DNA from: CAWEPK01 sp963835595
Lineage (GTDB): Bacteria > Desulfobacterota > Syntrophorhabdia > Syntrophorhabdales > WCHB1-27
Assembly: GCA_963835595.1 (NCBI GenBank)
Contig: CAWIGL010000002.1
Coordinates: forward strand, 2,852,001-2,916,000
Direction of reading: 5' to 3'
DNA: 64,000 nucleotides
The notes below the pieces were generated by a model that did not search any database, was not told the DNA's origin, and worked only from the letters and a program-made list of their open reading frames with translations. The position numbers were made by a program, and so were the translations under genes. The first letter of the stretch is position 1. Every line of letters begins with the position of its first letter. Of this stretch, positions 43,591 through 51,966 are shown piece by piece.

Positions 43591-44616
43591 ATGAAAAAGC
43601 GCACCTTCATCACCATTATCGGCTTCGCCGTCAGCATAGTCCTTCTTTATTTCTCCCTGCGGGGCATCGAATTCAGGCAAATATGGGAGCTATTGAAGAA
43701 GACCAGCCCGGCCCTGGCCTTTCTGCCGCTCGTCTTCATCGGCACGGCAATCTGCCTCTCCTCGTGGCGGTGGTCGAAGGTCGCGGGGGCGAACGTGCGC
43801 TTCAGGGAGACGTTCACCGCCCTGCTCATCGGCATGTTCGTAAACAACGTCATGCCTGCCCGGATGGGCGAGGTCGCCCGAGGCTACGTCCTGGCCCATA
43901 AAAAGGGCCTCTCCTTCACTTACGGCTTCTCCACGGTCCTTCTCGACCGGTTCTTCGACCTGACCGGGCTGCTCCTCATGATGCTGATCTTCTTCCCCCG
44001 GTCGGGCCTTCCTCCCAGGATCTCCGAGGCCATATGGATGGTCATCGGCATGGTTGTGCTCTGCGTTACGCTGATTATCCTTTTCTCCCGGCCGTCCTTA
44101 GCCGGCCGTCTCGCAGCGCGGCTTTCGTCACTGGAGCGCTCCTTTCTGTCGAAGTTCGGCAAAAGGATCATCGAGATACAGGAAAACCTCTCGCGGATCG
44201 GCTCGCCCCTCAAGATCGTCTATTTCGTCGCCGTCTCCTTCTGCATCTGGCTCTCGATGAGCGTGGCGCTCTGGTTCGTCAGCCGCGCCCTGCACGTCCC
44301 CGTTGACATCAGGCACGTCGTATTCGTCTGCGCCCTGCTCAACGTCGGCATCACCATCCCGTCCTCGCCCGGCTACGTGGGCCTCTACCAGTTCCTCCTC
44401 GTCTACCTGCTCTCCATTTTCGGCGTTCCCAAATATGAGGGCTTCACGATTTCCATACTCTATCACGCGTCCTGGTATATCCCCTATACGATTGTGGGCT
44501 TCGGGCTTTCCCTGCGGGAGCACCTGCGGATCCGTGATATAAAGAAGCTGGAGGGGGAAGAGGAGCGCGAGATAAAGTCGTCTACCCGGCCTTACACCGG
44601 CTCCTCGCCCGGATAG
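43591..44616 (+). CDS. AglD/LPG-synthase-type multispan membrane protein (UPF0104)
   Basis: 341 residues from ATG at 43591 with eight predicted helices. Conserved residues of the lysylphosphatidylglycerol synthase N-terminal or flippase-like family are visible: NNVMPARMGEVARGY near 82-96, and ITIPSSPGYVGLYQF near 254-268. The soluble aminoacyl-transferase domain of MprF is absent, so this is the stand-alone membrane type, often found with glycosyl or lipid genes. No Shine-Dalgarno precedes it. Upstream in-frame reading goes into repeat C and is not coding. Role in lipid transport is inferred. Confidence 0.8.
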   Translation: MKKRTFITIIGFAVSIVLLYFSLRGIEFRQIWELLKKTSPALAFLPLVFIGTAICLSSWRWSKVAGANVRFRETFTALLIGMFVNNVMPARMGEVARGYVLAHKKGLSFTYGFSTVLLDRFFDLTGLLLMMLIFFPRSGLPPRISEAIWMVIGMVVLCVTLIILFSRPSLAGRLAARLSSLERSFLSKFGKRIIEIQENLSRIGSPLKIVYFVAVSFCIWLSMSVALWFVSRALHVPVDIRHVVFVCALLNVGITIPSSPGYVGLYQFLLVYLLSIFGVPKYEGFTISILYHASWYIPYTIVGFGLSLREHLRIRDIKKLEGEEEREIKSSTRPYTGSSPG

Positions 44617-44751
44617 GGCGAAAAACGCTCAAAAGTCGCGCCCGACCGGGCAAGTAACGGGCGGCGGCCGGGACGCCGCAGGAGCTGCGGGCGGCCCGCC
44701 CGCCATTGCCGGCCAAATTGACTAATGGCCGAACGGATGATAGATTAAGGC

Positions 44752-45925
44752 ATGAAATGGATAAGGTTCCTCCGCCGCAGATTCTATCTTTACCTGCTCA
44801 AGGAGCTTGTCCTTCTCTTCCTTTTGTCGCTCGCCGTATTCACTTTCATCCTCGTAATGAGCCGCCTCGGGAAGATGGCCGACCTCGTCATCAACAAGGG
44901 CGTAGACCTGAAAGACATAATCATGCTCGTCGCTTACTCCTGCCCTCCCTTCCTTACGTTCACCCTCCCGATGGCGTTTCTGCTTTCCGCGGTCGTCGTC
45001 CTCGGCAGGCTTTCGAGCGAGAACGAGATACTCGCCCTCAAAGCGAGCGGCGTCAACCTGATGTATCTTTTCGTGCCCATCGCGGCGCTCGGCCTCGTCG
45101 TCTTCTTCGCCGGCTTCCTCAATAACAGCCTGCTCCTCAGCAAGAGCAGCGACGCCTTCAGGAACACGCTGGCCAATATCGCGAAAAAAGGCATCTCCAT
45201 CGAGGACAAGGAGGGGATATTCAACGACTCCATACCCGGCGTAGTCATTTATATCGACAAGGTGGACGCGCGGAACAAGGTCCTCAACGGCATAATCATA
45301 TCGGACGACAGGGACGAGGGGGTGCGCCAGACCGTGGCGGCCCAAAAGGGGACAGTCAACATCGACACGAGCTCGTCGACCTTTCCTTCAAGCTGAGGAA
45401 CGGCAGCCTGCAGCGATGGGAAAAGCAGCTCGACGCCTACGGAGCCTCTCCTTCAAGGACTACACGTTCTCTCTCAACCTGGCCAGCGTCATGCCCAACA
45501 GGGAATGGCGCAAGAGGCCCTTCGAGATGGACATCAACGAGCTGAGGAAGGCGTTCAAGGCGGCGAAGGGCGAGGACAGGTACGAGTACGCCGTCGAGAT
45601 ATACAAGAAGCTGAGCGTCCCCTTCTCCATCGTCGCCTTCGTGCTGCTGACCGTCCCGCTGGGCGTCAAGAGGAAGACGGAGGGGAAGTTCTCGGGCGTC
45701 GTCTACAGCCTCCTCATCTTCATCTGCTATTACATCCTGGCCGCCATAATGGAGAACATAGGACGGGTCTACGAGGCGCCGCCGTTCCTCGTCTGCTTCG
45801 CCCCGAACATCATATTTTCCCTGGCCGGCCTTTACCTCATCACGCAGTTGAACAACGAGGACCAGGGAAGGATAATCGACCGATTGAGACGGATATGGGG
45901 CCGGCGCTTTGCGAAGGCTGAATAA
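44752..45925 (+). pseudogene. lptF: LPS export permease LptF, broken by two frameshifts
   Basis: Begins MKWIRFLRRRFYLYLLKEL with helices near 15-35, 60-80 and 100-120, as expected for LptF/LptG. The frame breaks near 45370-45376 and again near 45440-45445. Other frames supply the missing part (VDLSFKLRNGSLQRWEKQL, then LSFKDYTFSLNLASV) and the C-terminal three helices to a stop at 45923-45925. Joined length is about 390, normal for the family. LptF and LptG carry LPS from the inner membrane to the Lpt bridge. Two small losses in one gene argue for sequencing error. Confidence 0.85.
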
Positions 45926-46999
45926 ATACCTTATAGGCAATACGATCAAGCTCCTGCTCATCAGCGAGCTGGCGGGGATCATCATCTTCACGATGATCGA
46001 TTTCTTCGACCACCTGGACATCTTCACCCAGAGCTTCAGGAAGTTCCTCCTGGGGCTATCCTACGTGGCGCTCAACATCCCGAACAACTTCAACCTGCTC
46101 CTGCCCCTGGCGTTCCTCGTCTCCATACTCGTCCTCATCATCATGATGATACGGGGGAACGAGGTGATCGTCGTGAGGACGGCAGGCATCAGCACGTTCT
46201 CCCTCATGAAGCCCCTCCTCGTCTTCTCGCTGGTCCTGGTGGTCCTCTCGTTCTGCCTTTCGGAGTGGATCATACCCTACACCTCCTCCTCGGCCGAATA
46301 CATCCTGCGGGTGAAGATCAAGGAAGACCAGACATACGTCGTCTTCAAGAACGACAAGATATGGTTCAAGCGCGGGAACCAGGTCTGCAACATCGACTTC
46401 TACGACGTGAAGAAGGAGAGATCAAGGGGCTGACCGTCCTGGAGCTCTCGGACGACTACGCGATAAGGAAGCGGTACGACGCGAGGTTCGGCGCGTGGCA
46501 TGGGGACGACAAAAAGGGCCAGTGGCTCTTACGGACGTCACGGAGAGGACGTTCAGGGACGACGGGATAGAGTCGCGGAAGACGCACAAGACCATGACCG
46601 GGCTTATCTCCGAGCCCCCGTCGGTCTTCAAGATCGTCGACAAGAACCCGGAGGAGATGAGCTACAAGGAGCTCGAGAGTTATATCGACGAGGCTCAGGC
46701 GGAACGGACATGACGCAAGGAGATACATGGTAGACCTGGACAACAAGATCTCCTTCCCGTTCATCAACGTCATCATGGTGCTCGCCGCCTTCTCGGTGGG
46801 CCTGCGGTATTCGAAGACGAAGAACGTGTCGAAGGGGATATTTTCGGGCATCTGCGTCGGCATCTCCTACTGGGGGTTCCATTCGATAGCCCTCTCCTTC
46901 GGCTATAAGGAGGCCTTTCCGCCCCTGTTCGCGGCGTGGCTCTCCAACCTGCTTTTTTTCTCTTTCGGTATTATAGGAATAGTGACGGTCAGGACCTGA
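45909..46999 (+). pseudogene. lptG: LPS export permease LptG, broken by several frameshifts
   Basis: TTG start overlapping lptF by 17 bases; the first 174 residues read normally (three helices, first half of the periplasmic domain). Breaks occur near 46418, 46520 and 46690. The intervening pieces in other frames are continuous and family-like (GLTVLELSDDYAIRKRYDAR; TDVTERTFRDDGIESRK; KNPEEMSYKELESYI). The final part (NKISFPFINVIMVLAAFSVG) ends at 46999. Joined, this is a normal 360-residue LptG. Several breaks in one conserved gene point to assembly error rather than decay. Confidence 0.8.
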
Positions 47000-47086
47000 C
47001 GGACGACTCGCGGATTTTCCGGCGCATAAAGGCCGGGCGCCCTTGGAGACCTTCGGGGCGTCAGGCGGAAAGGAGATTTTTGTGGC

Positions 47087-47588
47087 ATGAAGGCGTATCT
47101 CGACATCGAAACGGACAGGCAGGGCAATGTCTGCGTCATCGGCATATTCTGCCAGCCGGGCGGCTTCGTCCAGTTCTACGGCGACGACGTGACCGCCGGG
47201 AACCTTGAGGGCATACTCGGCAGGGCGGAGACGATCGTCACGTTCAACGGCGACAGCTTCGACCTGCCGACGCTTGGAGAGGCATTTCAACTTAGACCTG
47301 AAAGGCGCCTGCTGTTCCCTCGACCTCTTGAAGGTGAAGAAGAGCCTCGGCCTGCGCGGGGGACTCAAAGAGCTGGAGAAGATGTACGGCATAAAGAGGA
47401 AGACCGCCGGGATGAACGGCTACAAGGCGATACTCCTGTGGGAGAAATACGTGCACAAGGGGCAGATGGGGGCGTTGAGGCTGCTTTTGGAGTACAACAA
47501 GGAAGACGTGATAAACCTCATCACGCTCGAAGAGATATTCTGCACGGCAGCTCAAGGAGATGCGCAGAACGGTGGAACAGCGGTTTGA
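47087..47588 (+). pseudogene. RNase H-like 3'-5' exonuclease-type protein (YprB family), frameshifted
   Basis: The N-terminal part MKAYLDIETDRQGN has the DxE motif of DEDD nucleases, followed by the Exo II-like VTFNGDSFDLPTL near 50-62. Near 47271-47280 an extra base shifts the frame. The correct continuation in another frame (RHFNLDLKGACCSLDLLKVK and EYNKEDVINLITLE) keeps the third acidic motif. It overlaps the next gene by about 29 bases. Family YprB/RNase_H_2; nucleic-acid substrate unknown. Confidence 0.72.
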
Positions 47589-48278
47589 GGTAGGGCAGGC
47601 CGGCCGCAGGATAAGGGGGCTGCTGGCCTTGCCGGGCTCCGGCGGCAGGTCGCCCTGCGTCATCCTCTCCCACGGCCTGATAAGCTCGAAGGAAAGCTCG
47701 AAGTACGCCGCCCTCTCGGAGGCGTTCCGGGCGGCCGGCATCGCGGCGTGCAGGTTCGACTACGCGGGATGCGGGGAAAGTGACGGCCGCATCGAGGAGA
47801 CGACCCTGAGCGGACGCATCGGGAGCCTCGACGCCGTCTTCGAGTGGGTGCTCGCGCACCCGTCGGTCGACGCAGAGAGGGTCGGCCTCCTCGGCTCAAG
47901 CTTCGGCGGCTGCACGTCGCTCGTGAAGGCGGCTCGCGACGGGCGCGTCAGGTGCGTGTCGCTCTGGGCGACGCCCCATATGCATCGAAAAGAAGGAAGA
48001 GACCGTCTCCGAGATCGAGTTCGGCGACATCCTCTACGCCGACTTCGCGAGGTACGACCTGCTCGCGGAGGCGGAAAAAGTCACCTGCGCCCTCGTCGTC
48101 CACGGGGAGAAGGACGAGGTCGTCCCGTCCGGCGAAGGCAAGGCAATTTACAGGCGGCTGAAAAAGCCGAAGAAATTAGAGCTTATCAAGGGCGGCGACC
48201 ACGTCCTCTCCGTACCCTGCTCACAGGGCGCGGGCGATCACCCTCTCCCTCGACTGGTTCAGGCGGTTCCTGCCGTAA
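47560..48278 (+). pseudogene. Alpha/beta hydrolase, frameshifted
   Basis: MRRTVEQRFEV then the cap-less alpha/beta core. Oxyanion region ILSHGLISSKES near 34-45; nucleophile Ser in LLGSSFGGC near 112; Asp in HGEKDEVVP; His in GGDHVLS. The annotated frame breaks near 47974-47979 and again near 48221-48230. The correct C-terminus (LSLDWFRRFLP) ends at 48276-48278. The catalytic triad is complete after correction. Dienelactone-hydrolase or BAAT-like small hydrolase; substrate unknown. Confidence 0.75.
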
Positions 48279-48287
48279 GCTCCGCGT

Positions 48288-48962
48288 CTATTTCTTTCCT
48301 GTCCTGCTCCCCGACACCCTATCCTTGATGAAATCGGTGATGATAGTGCTCAGGCCGATGCCGAGGGCGAGCGAGAGGGCCATGATGATGCCCCCGAAGA
48401 TGATGAGGAAGCTGATGCTGATGATGGTGCTCCCGACGCCTAAGTATTCGAAGACGATGCCGAAGGTGATGACTACGAGGAGTATCCGCACACCCTTGGA
48501 GATGATGTCCCCGTAGCCGATGTTGGCGTTCTCGCACGCCATGTAGATCACCCTGCTTATGAACGTGCTGAAGATGATGCCGACGATCAGGATAATCATG
48601 GAGATGACGATGTAGGGCAGGGCGCTCGTTATGCGCGATGCATATTCAGTGAACTGCGTTATGCCGACGAGGCTGAGGCCGAACGAGAAAAAGGTGATGA
48701 CAAGGACCCAGAAGACGATGCGGCTTATGATCGCCGAGGGCTTTGCGTTCACGCCGCCCCGCTCGAGGAAGGTGACTATGCCCACGTCGGCCGCCCATTT
48801 GTCGAAGCGGAAGAGGATGAGCAGCTTTTCGATGAACTTGCGCAGCACCCAGCTTACGATGAAGCCGGCGATCATAACGCCGATCATGAGGAGGATGTTG
48901 AAGAAGACTTCCGCGAAATTGTCCCAGAGGTCGAGGGCCATGTCGCGGAAGAAGGCTTTCAT
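48288..48962 (-). CDS. Membrane protein with paired conserved TM-helix repeats (mechanosensitive-channel-like)
   Basis: 224 residues with about five helices. Two copies of the conserved TM-helix motif that precedes MscS-type domains in many channels are seen (around 20-45 and 155-200). Gly-rich helix-packing positions (FLIIFGGIIMALSLALGIG) are typical. There is no C-terminal MscS beta or cytoplasmic domain, so it is the short stand-alone form. It is convergent with the hydrolase gene and upstream of a repeat-filled gap. Function is not proven. Confidence 0.7.
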   Translation of the reverse strand: MKAFFRDMALDLWDNFAEVFFNILLMIGVMIAGFIVSWVLRKFIEKLLILFRFDKWAADVGIVTFLERGGVNAKPSAIISRIVFWVLVITFFSFGLSLVGITQFTEYASRITSALPYIVISMIILIVGIIFSTFISRVIYMACENANIGYGDIISKGVRILLVVITFGIVFEYLGVGSTIISISFLIIFGGIIMALSLALGIGLSTIITDFIKDRVSGSRTGKK

Positions 48963-49454
48963 GCGAACATCTTATAGACATTGGCCTTGTGTTGTCAATG
49001 TCTTTCGTTGTCACTGAGGCCGAGGCGGACCGGGATCTTTTCGCGCTATGCGCCTGTCTCTCAAAGCCGCACGTGCTCACGTACCAAAGAAGTACGCTCC
49101 GCGCGGCGGCTTCTCGATCACGGCGCCTATCATCGAAAATCTCTCCGGCCCACCCCGGAGCCGCTTACGAACAAGCCTTTCCGGATAGCGAACTGATAAG
49201 TACGCAAAGTGAGCCGTGCGATGCTTCACGGTCCACCCCAGAGCCGCTTACGAACAAGCCTTTCCGGATAGCGAACTGATAAGTACGCAAAGTGAGCCGT
49301 GCGATGCTTCACGGCCCACCCCGGCCTCCAGGGTCTATAAAAACCCCGCCAATCAGCAGAAAAACTGAGGGCGGAGAGAAGCAATTATTTATTATTGCTT
49401 TTGTCCTTTTTTTCACATAACATTATGTACGCAACGGATCGAGGAGGGAAAACG
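48963..49454. other. 492-base intergenic stretch filled by repeat B
   Basis: The stretch holds repeat family B (49012-49330), including a tandem pair. An AT-rich segment (about 49380-49430) that may contain the promoter of the following gene comes after it. No gene is supported. Confidence 0.6.
49012..49330 (-). repeat. Dispersed repeat family B, copy 2, with an 83-bp tandem duplication
   Basis: The reverse complement of this stretch matches 13630-13861. Within it, the part beginning CCGCTTACGAACAAGCCTTT occurs twice in tandem (49161 and 49244, period 83). The two units are almost identical, so the tandem duplication is recent relative to the divergence from copy 1. It also has a GTACCAAAGAAGTAC hairpin. 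Confidence 0.8.
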
Positions 49455-51458
49455 ATGGAGCACGTAGGGAGGGAGATCTTCTGGAACGTGGGGCAGACCG
49501 CGCGCTGGTTTGCCTATGCCCTGATGGTCATATCGTTCATTTTGATTATATATGGCATCAAGGCGCGGTACCGGATGTGGAAGATAGGTAAGGCGGAAGC
49601 CTTTGTCTTTACCCATCGATTGGCGGAGCGGATCATCTATTACATCAAGAGCGCCATTTTTCACAGGATGATCCTGCGCTCCCGCGAATCGTATCCGGGG
49701 TTCATGCACCTTTTCATCTTCTGGGGGTTTCTGGTCCTTGCCGTAGGCTCGGGCCTCATCGCCTTCGAGGATGACTTTTTCAGGCCGCTCTTCGGCATCA
49801 CTTACGTGCACGGCGATTTCTACCTGATCTTTTCGTTCCTCCTTGACCTTGCCGGGCTGGCCGCCGTCGTAGGCATCGTGATGGCGATGATAAGACGGTA
49901 CGTCTCGCGGCCCGAGCGGCTCGACAACCAGAGGGACGACCTTATAGCCCTCGTCTGGATACTGGCCGTCCTCGTGACGGGCTTCTTCGTCGAGGCGGCG
50001 AGGATCGCGTTCAACAGGCCCCCTTACGAGGTGTGGAGCTTCGTCGGGTGGGGCCTTTCCGGCCTCTTCCTCGGCCTGTCGCCGGACGGCATCAAGGCTT
50101 TCCACGCGGTCATCTACTACGTGCACATGTTCATCTCCTTCGGCCTGATCGCCTATGTAGTCTTCTCCGGCAGGCTGCTCCACATCCTCACATCCTCCCT
50201 CAACATGATGTTCAGGGGCGTCGAGGAGACCCCGAGGGGCGCAATCGCCCCTATCGCCGATTTCGAGACTGCCGAGGAGTTCGGCGTCAACCGGATAGAC
50301 GGCTTCACCTGGAGGCAGATCTTCGACCTGGACGCCTGCACGCGCTGCGGCAGGTGCCAGGACAGGTGCCCCGCCCACCTGAGCCAGAAGCCGCTCTCGC
50401 CGAAGAAGCTGATACAGGACCTGAAGGGCGAGTGGCTTCGTGCGGCCGCAGGCGTGAAGAATGAGGAAGGGCTTCTCGATAAGGTAATCCAGGAGGAGAC
50501 CTGCTGGTCGTGCACGGCCTGCCTGTCGTGCCAGGTCAACTGCCCGGTCTCGATCCCCACCTTCGACAAGACCCTTGAGCTCCGCAGGTACCTGATCATG
50601 ACGCTGAGCAAAGTGTCGCCGGAGCTGAAGCTGCTTTACAAGAACCTGCAAACGCGCTTCGACCCTTACGGCATGGGCAAGAGCAAGAGGCTCGAATGGA
50701 CCGAGGGGCTCGATATAAAGAAGGCGACGGAAAACGAGGTCGATGTCCTGTACTGGGTCGGCTGCGTCGCCTCCCTCGACGAGCGGAACAGGAAGGTCGC
50801 CAAATCGCTCTCTGCGATCATGCAGAAGGCGGGCGTTTCCTTCGGCGTTCTGGGGCCGGACGAGAAATGCTGCGGCGACCCGCTGCGCAGGACGGGGAAC
50901 GAATACCAGTACCAGGAGATCGCCCAGGGCAACGTGGAGTTCCTGAAAGAGCTGGGCGTGAAGAAGATCGTCACCGCCTGCCCGCACTGCTACAATACCC
51001 TCAAGAACGACTACGCGCAGCTCGGCGCTACGTTCGAGGTTTACCACCACACGGAGTTCATACGGATGCTGGCGAAGGACGGCAAGATAAAGATAAACCC
51101 GGCCCTCGAAGGCGTCACCACCTACCACGACCCCTGCTACCTGGGCAGGGTGAACAGGGTGTTCGATGCTCCCCGCGAGGTCCTCGGCGCAGTCAAGAAA
51201 GGCCCCTTCGTCGAGCTTCCCCGCAACAGAGACGAAGGTTTCTGCTGCGGCGGCGGCGGCGGCAGGATATGGATGGAAGAGCACCACGGCAGGATATGCC
51301 ACCTGCGCATGGACGAGGCCATAGGCGTGAAGGCCAATACGGTCATCACCGCCTGTCCTTACTGCCTCATCATGATGGAAGACGCCATCAAGGACAAGGA
51401 GAAATCGGAGACGATGAAGGCCCTCGACATCTCCGAGGCGGTGGCCAGGGGCATCTAG
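49455..51458 (+). CDS. Membrane-bound HdrD-like FeS oxidoreductase (ETF:menaquinone oxidoreductase type)
   Basis: 667 residues from ATG at 49455 after GAGGAGG. The N-terminal 230 residues form a NarI/DsrM-like haem-b membrane domain with about six helices. Two [4Fe-4S] ferredoxin motifs follow (CTRCGRCQDRC near 295-305, CWSCTACLSCQVNC near 350-363), then two CCG domains (CCGDP near 472, CCGGGGGR near 597), as in HdrD. This fusion is the EMO protein, described as passing electrons from ETF to (methyl)menaquinone in acyl-CoA-oxidising anaerobes. The etf genes at 27 kb are not adjacent. An earlier ATG at 49425 lacks a ribosome site. Confidence 0.88.
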   Translation: MEHVGREIFWNVGQTARWFAYALMVISFILIIYGIKARYRMWKIGKAEAFVFTHRLAERIIYYIKSAIFHRMILRSRESYPGFMHLFIFWGFLVLAVGSGLIAFEDDFFRPLFGITYVHGDFYLIFSFLLDLAGLAAVVGIVMAMIRRYVSRPERLDNQRDDLIALVWILAVLVTGFFVEAARIAFNRPPYEVWSFVGWGLSGLFLGLSPDGIKAFHAVIYYVHMFISFGLIAYVVFSGRLLHILTSSLNMMFRGVEETPRGAIAPIADFETAEEFGVNRIDGFTWRQIFDLDACTRCGRCQDRCPAHLSQKPLSPKKLIQDLKGEWLRAAAGVKNEEGLLDKVIQEETCWSCTACLSCQVNCPVSIPTFDKTLELRRYLIMTLSKVSPELKLLYKNLQTRFDPYGMGKSKRLEWTEGLDIKKATENEVDVLYWVGCVASLDERNRKVAKSLSAIMQKAGVSFGVLGPDEKCCGDPLRRTGNEYQYQEIAQGNVEFLKELGVKKIVTACPHCYNTLKNDYAQLGATFEVYHHTEFIRMLAKDGKIKINPALEGVTTYHDPCYLGRVNRVFDAPREVLGAVKKGPFVELPRNRDEGFCCGGGGGRIWMEEHHGRICHLRMDEAIGVKANTVITACPYCLIMMEDAIKDKEKSETMKALDISEAVARGI

Positions 51459-51480
51459 AGCGCCGGACGATGGAATGCAG

Positions 51481-51519
51481 ATGGGGGGATGGGTAAGCTC
51501 ATCCCCCCATATTGTTTTT
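51481..51519. terminator. Bidirectional terminator between convergent genes
   Basis: ATGGGGGGATG and CATCCCCCCAT form a perfect 11-bp stem with an 8-base loop, followed by ATTGTTTTT. It lies between the stops of the FeS oxidoreductase and the ferredoxin gene. Confidence 0.8.
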
Positions 51520-51528
51520 CACTTCGGA

Positions 51529-51702
51529 TTATTCTTCGAGCGTGATGGCTTCCAGGGGACATTCTTCGACGCATGCCCCGCACTCGGTACACAGCTCGGC
51601 ATCGACTTTTGCCGCCTCATCGACGGATATGGCATCCGCCGGACATACCTCAGCGCAGGCGCCGCAAGCCGAACAGGTTTCCTCGTCAACTTTTGCAGGC
51701 AT
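51529..51702 (-). CDS. Two-cluster 2[4Fe-4S] ferredoxin
   Basis: 57 residues from an ATG with AAAGGAGGT seven bases upstream. Two CxxCxxCxxxCP motifs (CSACGACAEVCP and CTECGACVEECP) are spaced as in clostridial-type ferredoxins. An upstream in-frame ATG (51747) is not needed. Cytoplasmic electron carrier, possible partner of ETF, AOR or hydrogenase systems. It is convergent with the HdrD-like gene. Confidence 0.93.
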   Translation of the reverse strand: MPAKVDEETCSACGACAEVCPADAISVDEAAKVDAELCTECGACVEECPLEAITLEE

Positions 51703-51966
51703 TATCCCGACCTCCTTTCGTATGTTAGGTAGTGAGCAGCTATACATATGTCAAGATCACGGCAGAATGTCAATAGAAAAGTTAGAAAAAAAATTAGGTG
51801 ATTTTGCAACATTAAGCCTCGTTCGCGGAAGGCGCGGGCCGTGCCCTGAAGCGCGGGCAGGCAAGGGTCATGGTAGGGCACTGCCAAAAGGGAATATCCG
51901 CTGCAAAACCGCAAGAAAACCTTCCCTGGCGCGCCTTCGGGGCATGAGTCCCGCGCCGTGGGCCCT

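Noticed and set aside
44752..45396. TGA ending the first part of lptF considered as a second selenocysteine codon
   Set aside because: No SECIS-like hairpin follows, the position is not a redox Cys in LptF, and a second frame break follows nearby. Indels explain it better.
49150..49330. CRISPR-like array
   Set aside because: Only two units of 83 bases repeated in tandem without spacers. It belongs to dispersed repeat family B.
49413..51302. Large open reading frame of 629 codons antisense to the HdrD-like gene
   Set aside because: It is a mirror of GC-rich codons of the real gene on the other strand and shows no domain or ribosome site. Similar antisense frames at 60315-62402, 55640-57100, 58336-59763 and 62326-63738 were dropped for the same reason.
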